64,000 bases of DNA from Fragilariopsis cylindrus CCMP1102. Lineage: Eukaryota > Bacillariophyta > Bacillariophyceae > Bacillariales > Bacillariaceae. The notes beneath the pieces were generated by a model that saw only the letters and a program-made list of their open reading frames with translations, had not been told where the DNA came from and did not search any database. A program made the position numbers and the translations under genes. Position 1 is the stretch's first letter. Every line of letters starts with the position of its first letter. The stretch lies in assembly GCA_900095095.1 (NCBI GenBank), contig FMBT01000310.1:248001-312000 (forward strand), given 5' to 3'. Shown here piece after piece: positions 25,101 to 35,369 of this stretch.

Positions 25101-25226
25101 ATCGCCACTGCGACAGTACTGAACTACCAATAAATGGAGAGACAAACACCCCACGATGCTGGCATTAAAAAAGTGAGTCGACCATATCAAAACCAAATTG
25201 TCTACTCTATCTGTCTGACATTCCAT
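22146..25226 (-). CDS. Seven-helix membrane protein with long acidic cytoplasmic tail
   Basis: About 1026 residues from the first ATG in frame (25226); the frame is open a little further but only from a TTG. The first 290 residues contain seven well-spaced hydrophobic helices (for example FFNASIVGCLSLHLLVV, FGAAALACISLAFIS, YYVSTVVSYILMGISSIIF, and last IFGYTALMTAFFAHNLII). The helices are followed by about 730 residues without membrane segments that are rich in Ser, Asp and Glu. The tail holds a basic patch near the middle (RPRRKKISKRYRKK) and an acidic Asp/Glu/Asn end. The topology is GPCR-like, but I see none of the class-defining motifs (DRY, NPxxY) and cannot assign a family. A transporter or an unknown sensor is equally possible. 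The frame is uninterrupted over 3 kb, so it is certainly coding. Confidence 0.75.
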   Translation of the reverse strand: MECQTDRVDNLVLIWSTHFFNASIVGCLSLHLLVVQYCRSGDSSLKGTRATSFGAAALACISLAFISNGVSYVFFESSKGSDDLNNNKVYYVSTVVSYILMGISSIIFLGLSRIASNKMIGVRYRCCRIESIVFVVLNIAATIYVVLICVLEVTSQSEDNTLDTGAMSEDPYRLLRFGQGLWNLSYILVILSVATVLGSLAKQDTVFVMGLPNSLAAAAMIILQLIEAALRILLLVFSKGTYDENPQESATKKIAPIIFGYTALMTAFFAHNLIISLLAEEHDGELGSKGGHDQDFTDESHHVDSDSSLGEGFAIGLNGGNVRTSKIICYGDENSNRHLTDDEEETIESLEAKSSDLLSSFIDCVQVNDDIELGDTQKESQKVGDQSSSEQQIDDVVKWVSNFLPATQVVQAKESISGNSLSNEFPPTFNTFSDDFSRMASAATTSAAAAYSTTATVFTQNNTDDELDNCDGTDKETCIKPNIESSIEHLEEEVTDEKLVDLLEEIEVPLIEYSLSLKNDVGSDNNIIIEPSSGNSADLLEKCDVISVDIMPNNQNNKSRKRLASTISRATLRPRRKKISKRYRKKNVQLRKLVVPSAIKEGEERSSTSSSIYGESGIKEDVENDTENNESLGQTIYTNILVTSGLEEVADDKNGTVVNMKGMEPIADIILNVNETMSQTKDCDISFDQTTGARSIASEFKNLKGYLTENAHSKLTSIPDKVTPIFNAVSNPESVDSSRSMEQKETIPSDGQRQNLAYKEEEDLTYTSFSNRGFALLNCFSQSYLAETSSSDEAYLSCFPAPQKPRHQQHRPDKSVRNSWNEPLPIPVLFCEEAPSFRIDVVSALTGDFDDDQSTSSSPNHDDDTLQLSDHSNKVKEDTETNSHRNAESEDDTPGKDDRKEDTEIDSHRCDDSGIVVDNSEGAMTGDKTVNSDGEKKYTDHDHDDDTTTEEKKGDIDDNDNENEIENGDEKNDADNGSETRQADQSSNTISEEKSDSKSDGGDHHGEYSDLPCSSSAGVSISRHGR

Positions 25227-26018
25227 CGTGTTGTTTCTCGACAAACATTCCGGAAGGTATATCCAACTATTATCAGACAAAAACTAGCGTATAACGCCGT
25301 AACCGCATAGGCACCATACGGAAAGAAACAAATCATTAGTTTCAATCGGGCTGGTTCAGTCTTCGATACTTAATCTTCCACTTGAATGATTCCTTGACTT
25401 TGGGAAGTATGCTGAGGACTTTGATTACCTTGTACTGATGATCAAAAAGGACGGCTTTTTTGGATATTTGTGGTATTTGTGTTGGAGCATTGTATCATTT
25501 TCTGGTGCATCTCATTATTAATTGTGAGTTATTTTAAAAAATCCACATTTTTTATTTAATGAAAAAACGAACAAACGGGACAATCAGCGATACGTACGTA
25601 AGAAAGTTCCAGAAAAGACGCAGGATTTTTCTCCCCCTATGTGTGAAACTTTTTTGATCCCCCTAGTTTTTCAGAGCCCCCCCCCCCTCCAAAAATAACA
25701 ATTAGAAGAGGAGGCAGACTACGATCTTAATCACCAGTAACTTATTTTTAAGAGTTGACATACAATGTACGGTAACTTAGTTTCTAATTTGAAATTTGAA
25801 CAATTTATGACAACATCATAAAATTACAATAAACTGAATGATCAGTAAAGTACAATTGTATTTCTCTTCTATTGTATTTATTTCTATTTTTTATACAGAG
25901 ACAGATGTAAGAACCTCTCGGCGGATACATATAAAATGAGCTGCAGAATATGGTAAGATGTTGTAATTATATTACTGTGACAATAATTAATACAATATAT
26001 TGCAACCGCTTAGTCCCA
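25227..26018. other. Upstream region of the seven-helix gene
   Basis: Probable promoter area of the seven-helix protein plus the 3' flank of PGK. It contains an 11-base C run at 25677-25687. No further gene is seen. Confidence 0.4.
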
Positions 26019-27587
26019 TTAATACATATTATTATACTTCAGATAACGCGGCAACACCGGGAAGAACCTTTCCTCCAATAATTCAAGAGAAGCACCTCCT
26101 CCGGTAGATATGTGTGAAACCTTGTCTCCCAAACCTGCTTGATTCACAGCAGCAACGGAGTCACCTCCTCCTACAATCGTAATGGCACCTCGTTCAGTGG
26201 CATCGGCTAACATTTGAGCGACGGCGTTCGTTCCTTCGGCGAAGTTACTCATTTCAAAGACACCCATAGGGCCATTCCATACAATAGTGTTGCATTTTTC
26301 AATTTCTGCTTTGAATTCTAGGATGGAATCAGGACCGATATCGAGTCCCATCCAATCACCAGTAATATCTGTTACCTTAGCAATTGCAGTATTTGCATCA
26401 TTGTCAAATTTGTCTGCCACAATGACATCGGTGGGGAGTAGCATCTTGACACCCTTTTCTTCCGCTTTCTTCATTAATGTCGCCGCCAATTCGACCATAT
26501 CATCTTCTACCAATGAACCACCAATTTCGTACCCTAGGGCCTTATAAAATGTAAAAATCATACCACCACCGACTAAAATTGTGTCACATTTGTCCAATAA
26601 CGATTCAATTACGGGGATCTTCGTCGATACCTTGGCTCCGCCAACAATAGCCATCATGGGTTTTTTAGGATCATCGACGGCACCTTGCAAGTATTTTAAT
26701 TCCTTATCGAGAAGAAACCCAGCAGCGGACTCCTTCATGAAATTAGTAACTCCAGCAGTACTACTGTGTGCTCGATGAGCTGTACCGAATGCATCCATAA
26801 CAAAGTAATCGGCCATCTTTCCCATACCTTCTGCCAATATCATATCATTTGTCGTTTCACCGATATCAAATCGAGTATTTTCTAATAATAAAATTTCTCC
26901 TTTATTGAGTTTACCTGCGGCTTCTTCTGCTTCAGGTCCAATTGTTGTGTCGACCTTTTTAATTGCAATACCGAGGAGTTCTTCTAATGGCTTAACAATG
27001 GGATTTAATCGTCCATTCTTACCCGTTTCGATTATTTCTCCCTTCGGTCGACCAAAGTGACTCATTAAAATGACATTTGCACCTTTATCAAGTAAAAACT
27101 TTGTCGTTGGGACGATGGCACGCAATCGTGTATCATCTGTAACAGTAATACCATCCTAATATAGTATAGACCAAAAATTACGTCATGGCCAGAGACATAA
27201 GATACACACACACACAGAGTGCAAGGTAAAAAAGTTGTTAGGGAGATATATAGCATGGATAAATGGCAAGCAATCATTTCTTTTCTTTTCTGTATTATAC
27301 CTTTTCGACACCTCAATAATTCATGATTTGCACGAAAGAAATAAACAATGATATTTAATTCAAGGGCACACCATGATTAATATGACACAAATCACAATTA
27401 TACATACCTTTGCTAAAGGGACATTCAAATCGACTCGAACTAATACATTCTGCCCATCTAGATCGACCTTCTTAGCGAGACCTTCGACGTTCAATTTTTC
27501 TAAACACGTTGTCGATGCATGAAATGATCGTCGAAAGGCGGTTGCAGAACCGCTTAAAAATTTAGTGCTTACGGAAGAGAGAAGCAT
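26019..27587 (-). CDS. PGK: Phosphoglycerate kinase, probably mitochondrial isoform
   Basis: Converts 1,3-bisphosphoglycerate and ADP to 3-phosphoglycerate and ATP. Exon 1 is 27587-27408 and exon 2 is 27155-26019; the GTATGT-TTAG intron is in phase 0. The chosen ATG begins MLLSSVSTKFLSGSATAFRR, an Arg/Ser-rich amphipathic leader without acids, typical of a mitochondrial presequence rather than a plastid one. Family motifs are VLVRVDLNVPL, VILMSHFGRPKG, LLLENTRF, the substrate-binding AHRAHSST, VGGAKVSTKI, WNGPMGVFE and TIVGGGDSVAA. The last residues (RFFPVLPRY...) are abnormal. Adding one G near 26072 would give the universal PGK ending GKVLPGVAALSE with a stop at 26032-26034, so a base is missing there, most likely from the assembly. 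Total length is about 435 residues, normal for a presequence-bearing PGK. Confidence 0.96.
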
Positions 27588-28072
27588 GTTGATTTTCTTG
27601 CTATGAGCTTGTTGATTAATAGCAATGATGGTTATGATATGATGGAGTCTTTCTTGAAACAAATAATGAGTGGATTGAAAACAACTTTCTCTAGAGTTTC
27701 TCTGTGAATTCTAGGATTCAGCCGGCATCATAACTACACGCCAGTAACGGTAAGAAACCGCTCGCCGAATGAAAATTGAGGTATGCAACAATGGCGAACT
27801 AAAATGTGTTAAAGCCTAAGTCAGTCCTATACGACTCGATCGACCCAATTGCTCTTCATCCAAACGCGTACGTAAGTTTGCGTTAATAAATGCAAGTGAC
27901 GACATCTGAGTAAACAACAACGTCAACGGGCGAAAACCGATTTATTCATGCTTTTTCTGAAGACCCACCAACTCAATTAGCATTCATTAACCCTACTAGT
28001 AGCATCATAATAATCCGCATCAACCACAACATTAAATAAATAATATCTACCGATATACACACAAAAAATACA
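27588..28072. promoter_or_regulatory. Divergent promoter region PGK / Psb31-like
   Basis: About 485 bp between two head-to-head energy-metabolism genes, so both promoters should lie here. I see no motif I can name with confidence. Confidence 0.4.
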
Positions 28073-29201
28073 ATGAAATTCTGCCTTGCCTCAATCCTTG
28101 CTCTTGCTGGTTCCGCCGCTGCGTTCTCACCGTCCTCGTTGAAGCAATCATCATCAAGTGAGTAGTCCTACTGAATACTGAATATAACACACCTTACCAC
28201 CATGACGTCATCCTCAAAGGAAGTTGCTGAAAGAAAGCCTCGTGTCCTGTGAAGTACAATCGAATAGTAAAAACATTTCATTTACATTAAATATTGAAAT
28301 CAGAACCGTACAAGTAAATTTTCGCAAGACGTGACACAAGTGGGAACGTTATTTATTTGTTCTATTTTATTTTTCGTCGAAATACAACTCTCACACACAT
28401 TTCTTTCCTTGATTGTTATCTAATTTCTTATCCAATATCTATCGACAAATCAATCGTTTCCGACCGATAAATTATTTTTATCTAATATTGATAAATATTC
28501 CTCATCACAAAAATTATGAATCATTTTCTAATTGTGACTGCAATAATTATTAATCGTATCTACCGTACATACTCATACCAGCCTCTTTGCATAGCACCAG
28601 CACACGAGGTGATTTTTTAAACAAAATTGCTACAACATTTGTCGTTGTTGGTGGTGTCACAGCATTCGGAGTTCCTGCACCTGCCAACGCAGGATGGGCC
28701 AATGGACCAGGAAGTGGCGTCCTTGATCCAAAGGATGCTATTATCGATGAAGATGTTTTTAAAACTGCTGCTGTACAAAAAGCATTGAAATGTGTTCAAT
28801 CATTTTCGTCAGCCGTTACTGATATGAAGAAGTCATTAGCAGCCAATTCACAAGTCGATTTGAAACCTGTTATTAGAAAGGAATTTGAAGCTTCTAAATT
28901 ACGTGCCGAATTGAATACATTAAACAGTGCCTTCGATGAAGAAACTCAACGAGGAACCGATCGATTGATCCGAGTTATTTTACAAGATTTGAATGAGTTG
29001 GAAGTTACTAATGCACAAAAAGATGGTGTCCCACGAAGTGATGTCCGTGTGTCCAAAATGAATGGCAAAATCGATAAGTTACAAGTTGCATTCGATTCAC
29101 TCCTTAAATTTTCTCCACCTGCGTTAAAAGCACCAAAAGTTGAACCAAAGGTTGAAGTAGTAGAAGAAGCTCCCCCTGCCGCAGTAGAAGAAGCTGTATA
29201 G
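28073..29201 (+). CDS. psb31: Photosystem II extrinsic protein, Psb31/PsbQ type
   Basis: A lumenal protein that would stabilise the oxygen-evolving side of photosystem II in diatoms. Exon 1 (28073-28157) encodes the ER-type signal MKFCLASILALAGSAAAFSP, whose AAF is the diatom plastid import motif. The 424-bp intron (GTGAGT to CAG at 28581) separates it from exon 2 (28582-29201). Exon 2 starts with a stroma-exposed stretch and a second hydrophobic signal ending APANA before GWANGPG, which is thylakoid lumen targeting. The mature part is about 170 residues of helices with the conserved segment EETQRGTDRLIRVILQDL, which I associate with Psb31 (a four-helix bundle related to PsbQ). The C-terminus ends in a Pro/Glu/Ala-rich tail. 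Both joins are in phase. PsbQ' is the alternative name if the subfamily call is wrong. Confidence 0.8.
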
Positions 29202-29972
29202 AGAAAGAAACACTACTATCTTTTTCTTTCTTGGTTGTCAGAGATATTACCATACAAAACACATGGTTGAACTATTTTGCTATTAGAATGGAAACAACTT
29301 TTTATTTTACCTACAATATTTATCTATACCATGTTAGTTTTCTTTGATAGCATTTGACTCTCTCTTTTATCTGTCATAGATTGTGTTGTTTGCGTAATGA
29401 TTTGTTATTCATTTCGATGAATGCCGCTTGAGTCGGGGGAAATTTTGGATGAGTCGATTCCATCCGTTTAAATGAGAAGAATGGCGTTTGATTGTTGCTG
29501 CAAAAATTAGTAAATTTAGGTATCTACGGTATCAACGATCATGGAAATGCCGCTAGTGAGTTTCACGGGATGCTTCTATCAGAATTATTCAAAATTATCG
29601 CACTGAATTACACGTAAATACCAGCGTTGTGATAACTTCACCAGGGATTAGACATTATAATATCATACATCTGAAGGTATGCGTATATAATAACTTGCTT
29701 TGGTTGTGCAAAACAAAATGATACGATGAATAATACAATGGAACAGCATTTTAAGTAAGATTTAATTATATTTTTGTACAGTTAGGTAATGTGTATTTTG
29801 GTAGAAATAAGTATAGATACATAGCGTGTGCGCCGTAGTTGTCGTGAGGCAATCCAGCAGCAGCGTTGTGTTCAACGCAGGTAGAGTATACAATAGAAAA
29901 ATTTGTAGGAAGTTGAATAGTCATGCAGAAACGTAATGATGATTGGGACGAAGGAGGAATTCGTTTACTTCA
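29202..29972. other. Convergent 3' intergenic region
   Basis: 3' flanks of the Psb31-like gene and the Ser/Pro-rich gene. No ORF or RNA seen. Confidence 0.4.
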
Positions 29973-32027
29973 TCAACTCCTGCAGGTCAAAAGGCCTGGC
30001 GAACAGTGTTCATGGTTATGGGCTGCAGCCATTTTAGCAATGGTCAAGTGAACGTTATCAGCATCGGATCTTGAGATACGGACAGAAGATTTTGGTGAAG
30101 GAGTGGAAGGAAAAGTACTTATTAGGGAATCATCTTCCATGATTGGTAGGGTATAAGGTCTTACGTTGATATCCATTGATGCTGTTCCACTCTTTCTTCC
30201 CTTGCTCAAGTCATTGGGCGAAGACAAGGTCGACCCCAAATCAAGTCCGTCCATCGAGGAATAACTCTTAACAGATTTGAGCCAATCGAAGTATTTGCGA
30301 TCATAATTGCCGACACTCTTCTTTAAATCAGTGACCTTTTGAGGGCAAGACGAATCGTCTTCGATGTTGCCATCCATTGTCAGCTTCTTCGGTGATACCA
30401 TGTCTTCATCTACCCCGGAAGTAGTAGAGCTTTTGTCTTCATCATCATCGTCACCAGGAGGTGACATTCTTCGGCGTCGACTAGGACGAGGAGGTGGCAT
30501 GCTCACAGTATCTCGTTCCTGTGCAATAATAACAGGATTTACTAACAAGAACGATACGTCACTTTCATCATCCGATAAAGATCCAACATCGTCACAATCT
30601 AAGGCAGCAGCACGGGCATTGGCAGCAGCCATGAAGTCTAAGGTGGTGTTGTTCGAATCATCCTGAGTTCCCAAAAGTGACCGTGTCTCTACTCTTAGAC
30701 TTCTTCCTAAATTTCTTGAGTCTGCGGGCGGTGTCAGGTCCATCCTTGACCTTGGCGTCATAGACGATCTCGAACAGGAAAATGGTGATGGTATATACGA
30801 AGAAGGTCTCGAAACCGTTGGCTGCCTCTTCTTCTTCTTGTGCAGAGACCCGATCCCTCCTACTCCTTCGAACGAGAAAATCTTATCACCAATAATGCCG
30901 CCATCGTTTCTTCTTGATGAGTCGTTCTGACTAGTATCATTCGGCGAAAGGAACATGGTGGTTTCACTGGACACACTTCCTTGATCGAGGCCTCGTTGAT
31001 GTGAACGTCGAGGAGTAAGTCGCATCGATCGAGGTAATGGAGTGCCGTATGGAGATGGTAACGTTCTAACGCTAGCCGGAGTACCAGGAGTGTAACAACC
31101 AGGTGTATTGTAACAAGTCTTTGCTGTTCTCTGAGAACGTGGTGTAGAAAGAAGCATCGAATCATTGTTGTTACCACGTCCACCAATCTTCAACATGGGT
31201 CCAGGGGTAGAAGGCGTAAACGCGCTAGATCCTCCTATTGCTGCTTTCGCTGGAGTTTTCTTTCCTTCCTCCGTTTGGTGATTTACACCCTTTAACGAAG
31301 TGATTGTCTTCCGCTGCGGAGTCGAAGAAGAGTCCAATGAAGCAAAACTCTCACTTCTCATACGTGATCGGTACGAAGAGGAGATTGTTGATGACGGTGG
31401 TGATAACAGTCCAAACGAAGATGATTCTCTGCTGTCACCTCTTCTTCCTGGAGTTTGCATTGCAGGGGTACATGGCGTTCTGATGGACATGGATTGCATT
31501 GCATGATGTATCGGGATTGGTGATGCGATACAAGTAGTTAAACCTTCATTACTGTTTGATTCGAACTGAGATAAATGCCTTGGAGGTAATACGTTAAAGT
31601 TGGAACGATCACTCGGAAAATTGACAGGTGAAAATAGAGCTCTTGGTGGTACGGAATAGTAAGGACTTAGTGCTGGCGAAGAAGCCAATGATTGAGAACA
31701 TCGTTTCCGTCCTCTACCTCCGTTATTGTTCCTCAACGATGATGTATGCCTAGATGGAGAAGGCCTTGTTAGATTAGGAACATTCTTTCTCGGTTGAAGA
31801 GAAAAACCACCCATAGATGATGGTAATGGTAGAGCAGATCGATCGGGCGATGATAAGTTCATGTAGGGTCTTGTTGATGATATTCTCTTGCTGCTACCCT
31901 CAACTTCATCATCTTCTTTCATCGGTAATGAACTATTATTGTCTCGAACTAAGATAACTCCTACTGGAGGGAGTGTGGAAACTTCTAATGGTTTCATGTC
32001 AGATATACTCATATTATTACTTGTCAT
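29973..32027 (-). CDS. Ser/Pro/Arg-rich disordered protein, hypothetical
   Basis: An uninterrupted 684-residue frame starting at an ATG. Composition is dominated by Ser, Pro, Arg and Thr with many SP/TP sites and RS-type pairs (for example SPSRHTSSLRNN, TPRSRMDLTPP), which suggests a phosphorylated, mainly disordered nuclear or cytoskeletal protein. The only segment that looks folded is near the C-terminus, YDRKYFDWLKSVKSYSSMDG, plus a helical HLTIAKMAAAHNHEH at the end. I recognise no domain. The long open frame on this strand makes coding secure; the function is unknown. Confidence 0.7.
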   Translation of the reverse strand: MTSNNMSISDMKPLEVSTLPPVGVILVRDNNSSLPMKEDDEVEGSSKRISSTRPYMNLSSPDRSALPLPSSMGGFSLQPRKNVPNLTRPSPSRHTSSLRNNNGGRGRKRCSQSLASSPALSPYYSVPPRALFSPVNFPSDRSNFNVLPPRHLSQFESNSNEGLTTCIASPIPIHHAMQSMSIRTPCTPAMQTPGRRGDSRESSSFGLLSPPSSTISSSYRSRMRSESFASLDSSSTPQRKTITSLKGVNHQTEEGKKTPAKAAIGGSSAFTPSTPGPMLKIGGRGNNNDSMLLSTPRSQRTAKTCYNTPGCYTPGTPASVRTLPSPYGTPLPRSMRLTPRRSHQRGLDQGSVSSETTMFLSPNDTSQNDSSRRNDGGIIGDKIFSFEGVGGIGSLHKKKKRQPTVSRPSSYIPSPFSCSRSSMTPRSRMDLTPPADSRNLGRSLRVETRSLLGTQDDSNNTTLDFMAAANARAAALDCDDVGSLSDDESDVSFLLVNPVIIAQERDTVSMPPPRPSRRRRMSPPGDDDDEDKSSTTSGVDEDMVSPKKLTMDGNIEDDSSCPQKVTDLKKSVGNYDRKYFDWLKSVKSYSSMDGLDLGSTLSSPNDLSKGRKSGTASMDINVRPYTLPIMEDDSLISTFPSTPSPKSSVRISRSDADNVHLTIAKMAAAHNHEHCSPGLLTCRS

Positions 32028-33195
32028 CTTGCAATCAATGCACCTCTACGGTATTGTATTCTAAAGAAAGAGAAATTTGCGTTCCGATACTGAAGTTGCG
32101 TCGTTAATAACCGTAGGGCAATGCGATATGGGGACTTTGGCTACCGATAGAAGGTATCTGTAGTATGTGTATTTTAAAGTATTCTACAGTTGTTTAAAGT
32201 AGTCTACAGTTACGTATTGTTAGTGCTGTATGTGTTAACAGTACTGTATGTGACAGTGAAGATGTAAACCTAGATTGATTCTAAAGGAACATTGCTTTAG
32301 AATGTCATATTTACGTACTAGAGGTACAATAGAAATAAAAAATTCCGCGCCGGATGCTAAGGACACTAAGTGATGCAACTGATGCTAAAATACGCCAGAT
32401 GTACACACATACAGCAGCTTCACGTAAAATTTACACATAAGGTAATAGTCGCGTTAACAAATTGTGGTGACGGGTCTATAAGGTACGTGATAACAGGAAA
32501 AAGGAATCATGAATTCTTATCGTAAAATAGTAAAATAATACGGTATATCGAAGCGTTTCTAATACTTAACGAACAATGACAGGAACTGACTCAGAAATAG
32601 AAACTGCAATATGCGTGCCAATGCCGAAGAAAGGTTGGATTAAAAAAATAGCACTTCATATTCGACGTCAACCAATAATGAGCAATTAGATAGAATTTAA
32701 TACTAGCTATGATTGATGAAAGATGTTTATTCGACAATAAAGAAGAATTAAAAGGACATCATGCTGGAAAGACATCTGCTTCAATCTGATGTTTAATCCT
32801 TCAGTAAGTACGTACGGAACGCTAAATGAGAATTTTACTACAGTAGGACGCATTGCTGTTCACGTTGCCACTTGTACAGTATTCACGTTGCTGTTCACAT
32901 GCTGTTCGCATTGCTATTGCTGTTCGAATTTCTGTTTACCATGCCTAATACAGTACTAAATATTATACGTGAATATGTATTATATATATATATAGTACAG
33001 TCTGCAATGCGGGACTAAAACACTAGTGAATGATCGAAAACTATCAAAGATTACCTACTTCTATCAGTTGACAACAACATCCTCATGTCAATTTATGAGT
33101 ATCTCTAGTTTAAGTCAAGCTCATAATTTTCATATTATATCAAATATAAAGCCTTTACTCTGATATACTAGTCTAGACAATATCTTGGTGATGGC
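32028..33195. other. Gene-poor region with short degenerate repeats
   Basis: About 1.2 kb without a supported gene. Degenerate direct copies of a TTGCTGTTC-like word occur between about 32846 and 32935, and a TA run follows at 32979-32994. Confidence 0.4.
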
Positions 33196-33543
33196 ATGCC
33201 TGTCTGTGATGCTGTGCTTGGCATCTGTTCTGGTGACACTAAATTGTTGTCCAACCAAGCTGTTCACTCACCATGTTTATTTGCTGATAGGCAATTTCAA
33301 ACACAGGTTGGTCAATACTCGAGTGTAGGAATATTTGTTAATAGTCTTAATGGACGTCTACATAATGGTGCTATCATTTTTGATGATGGGGATAAGATCA
33401 ATTTACAGGAAAATTCAACAGAGAAGAGGAAGCAACTTTGTTCAATTTGGGTGATTATACTTACATACTTATTATCTACTTATCTACTTACATGGCAGAA
33501 GCCCCCCCCCCCCCTTGTGCTGCTAGGGTGTGCTTTGAATTAG
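33196..33543 (+). CDS. Orphan ORF fragment, unrecognised
   Basis: The first 85 residues look like real protein (DAVLGICSGDTKLLSN, VGIFVNSLNGRLHNGAI), and the frame is open a short way upstream of the first ATG. The C-terminus runs into a homopolymeric C stretch and is probably non-coding. It may be an exon of an undetected gene or a relic of a mobile element; no family is recognised. Confidence 0.25.
   Translation: MPVCDAVLGICSGDTKLLSNQAVHSPCLFADRQFQTQVGQYSSVGIFVNSLNGRLHNGAIIFDDGDKINLQENSTEKRKQLCSIWVIILTYLLSTYLLTWQKPPPPLVLLGCALN
33502..33514. repeat. C13 homopolymer
   Basis: A 13-base C run; its length is unreliable in most sequencing chemistries. Confidence 0.85.
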
Positions 33544-34339
33544 ATCTGAAGAGTTCCATTTGAAACTTAATATCAAAAGTTAGCCTAGCAAATGAACTAA
33601 AGTAAGCAGTGAACTTATAGTTTTCGAATGTCTAAAACTATTATCATGCAAATTATATAAAGCAAAACCTAACGCTAATTATGGGTTGCACATATGTTCT
33701 TCCAGTCAATTGTACCATTCATAAAGATATCTGGACAGATTGATGTTGATAAGTTTCACAAACAATCAATGATTGTTGAAACAGGATTGGTATCAAATAG
33801 GATTTGATATTCTGATAATCTTACTCTTCGGTCTTGTAAGATTCTATTATGACGGTAGGGTTGTTACTTGCGTTCCCTATAGTAAATTTAGATATTTCTA
33901 TTATCTTTTCAGATAACGATATGTTCAAACGCAAAAGTTGTTATTAACACACTTGTTTAATTAGTTTATGGTTATTACAATTTCTCAACAATAAAAGATA
34001 GAGATAGTTTATTTCTTGTGATCGAGGTAATTCTGCTCTTTTCTTTGTATTTTAGTATTGCGTTATCCGGTAACCTTGTATACAACTTTCTGTTCATAAC
34101 TCACTTTGCCTAATACATATATCTTGGTATTAGCGGTTCAAAAGGACATCGGCATTCTGCTTCCACTCCATATGTATAACACTTCTCTTATTCGTGTTCT
34201 ATTTATTCGGACACTTCTCTTATTCGTATTCCGGTTCCTTATATATAACTAAGCACTTCTCTTGTTGTGCTTGGCTACGATTGACTTCGACTAGTCACCT
34301 TCAACTCCCTTTAGTCCCACAACAATTACTTTTACGTTA
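33544..34339. other. AT-rich intergenic region
   Basis: No gene seen. Near 34188-34265 a phrase like 'CACTTCTCTTATTCGT' recurs with variation (about 34181, 34214, 34255), a short degenerate direct repeat. Confidence 0.4.
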
Positions 34340-34792
34340 ATGCTGCATAGAGCCAGTTTTATAGTATGGCTCGATAGCTATGTAAAATTTAACAGATGTA
34401 TTGACAGAAACACTCCAGTAGTGGGAGGCAGGATAGTTGCGGAATATGACACACTATCAAAGAAAGTACCACAACAACTATACACATTGAAAGAAATGGT
34501 ACTACCGGAAGAGGAAATGAGGATATTTAACAAGACGCTAGAAGACAGATTGGAAGACACAAATCAACAACTAAAGAAATGACTATTAAGATGGCATCCT
34601 ATTGTTGACCACAGCTTGAAAAGGGTCAAAGAGTTAGCAAAAGAAAACAGCAAACGAATCTGGAGGCATTTACAGCAACCAGCAAGGACCAAAATATTGA
34701 TGAAAGCATCATATAGACAACACAAAACACCAACAAGAATGAATCCACAAGCAGATTACAACCAATACAAGAGGTGGAAAGCAACTAATTGA
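34340..34792 (+). pseudogene. Orphan coding relic with an in-frame TGA
   Basis: An open frame of 80 codons ends at a TGA at 34580-34582. The same frame then continues for about 70 codons with the same Lys/Arg/Gln-rich helical character (LLRWHPIVDHSLKRVKELAK, then RIWRHLQQPARTKIL) to a stop near 34792. The combined piece looks like one basic helical protein fragment, such as part of a mobile-element or DNA-binding protein. I cannot place it in a family. Confidence 0.35.
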
Positions 34793-35369
34793 AGATAGAT
34801 AAGCAATGCACCGAGTTGGATATCATTAATATAGAATTAATGGGCGGGTTGACCACTGACTTACTAGCCTTTCTAAGGCGGTGAGGGATGGCGTGACAGC
34901 TTTTAAATAACAGGTTATATATTTAATTATGTGTTGCAGGAGCAAGTATTCATCACAAAGTTTCCTATGATTAATTTGTTTAGATTAGTGCAATATTTGT
35001 CTAACACTCATAGTACGCACAAGGTGTGGATATTAATCCTAAAAATCATTAAAGAAATCAACCATGATCTACAATTACAAAAAATACTCAAGAAAAATCC
35101 GGCCACCGAAAATAGAAAGATGTTTCTTCGTAGAATTTATAGTCTCATAATTTAATGTTTTCTAATAGCTAAAAGTAATCTAGATCGTTACTCTTATTAT
35201 TTATCCTACAGTACATATATATTGTATGTAATTTGACTGGGTCAAATCAACATTTTTATATGGTAGGTCGAAATTATGTAAAATCAAAAAAATGTCATGA
35301 AGATCAAAAAAGGAATACTGCACGCAAGCAATCGGCTTATTCAAACTCTCTCCTTCTTTTTTCTCCACT
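34793..35369. other. AT-rich intergenic region
   Basis: 3' flank of the Gfo/Idh/MocA gene. Short frames near 34931-35155 are Lys/Ile/Asn-rich and not convincing. Confidence 0.4.

Noticed and set aside
33196-34792. A virus-like or retroelement relic in the gene-poor region
   Set aside because: No reverse transcriptase, integrase, capsid or terminal-repeat signal could be recognised; only short unassigned ORF scraps.
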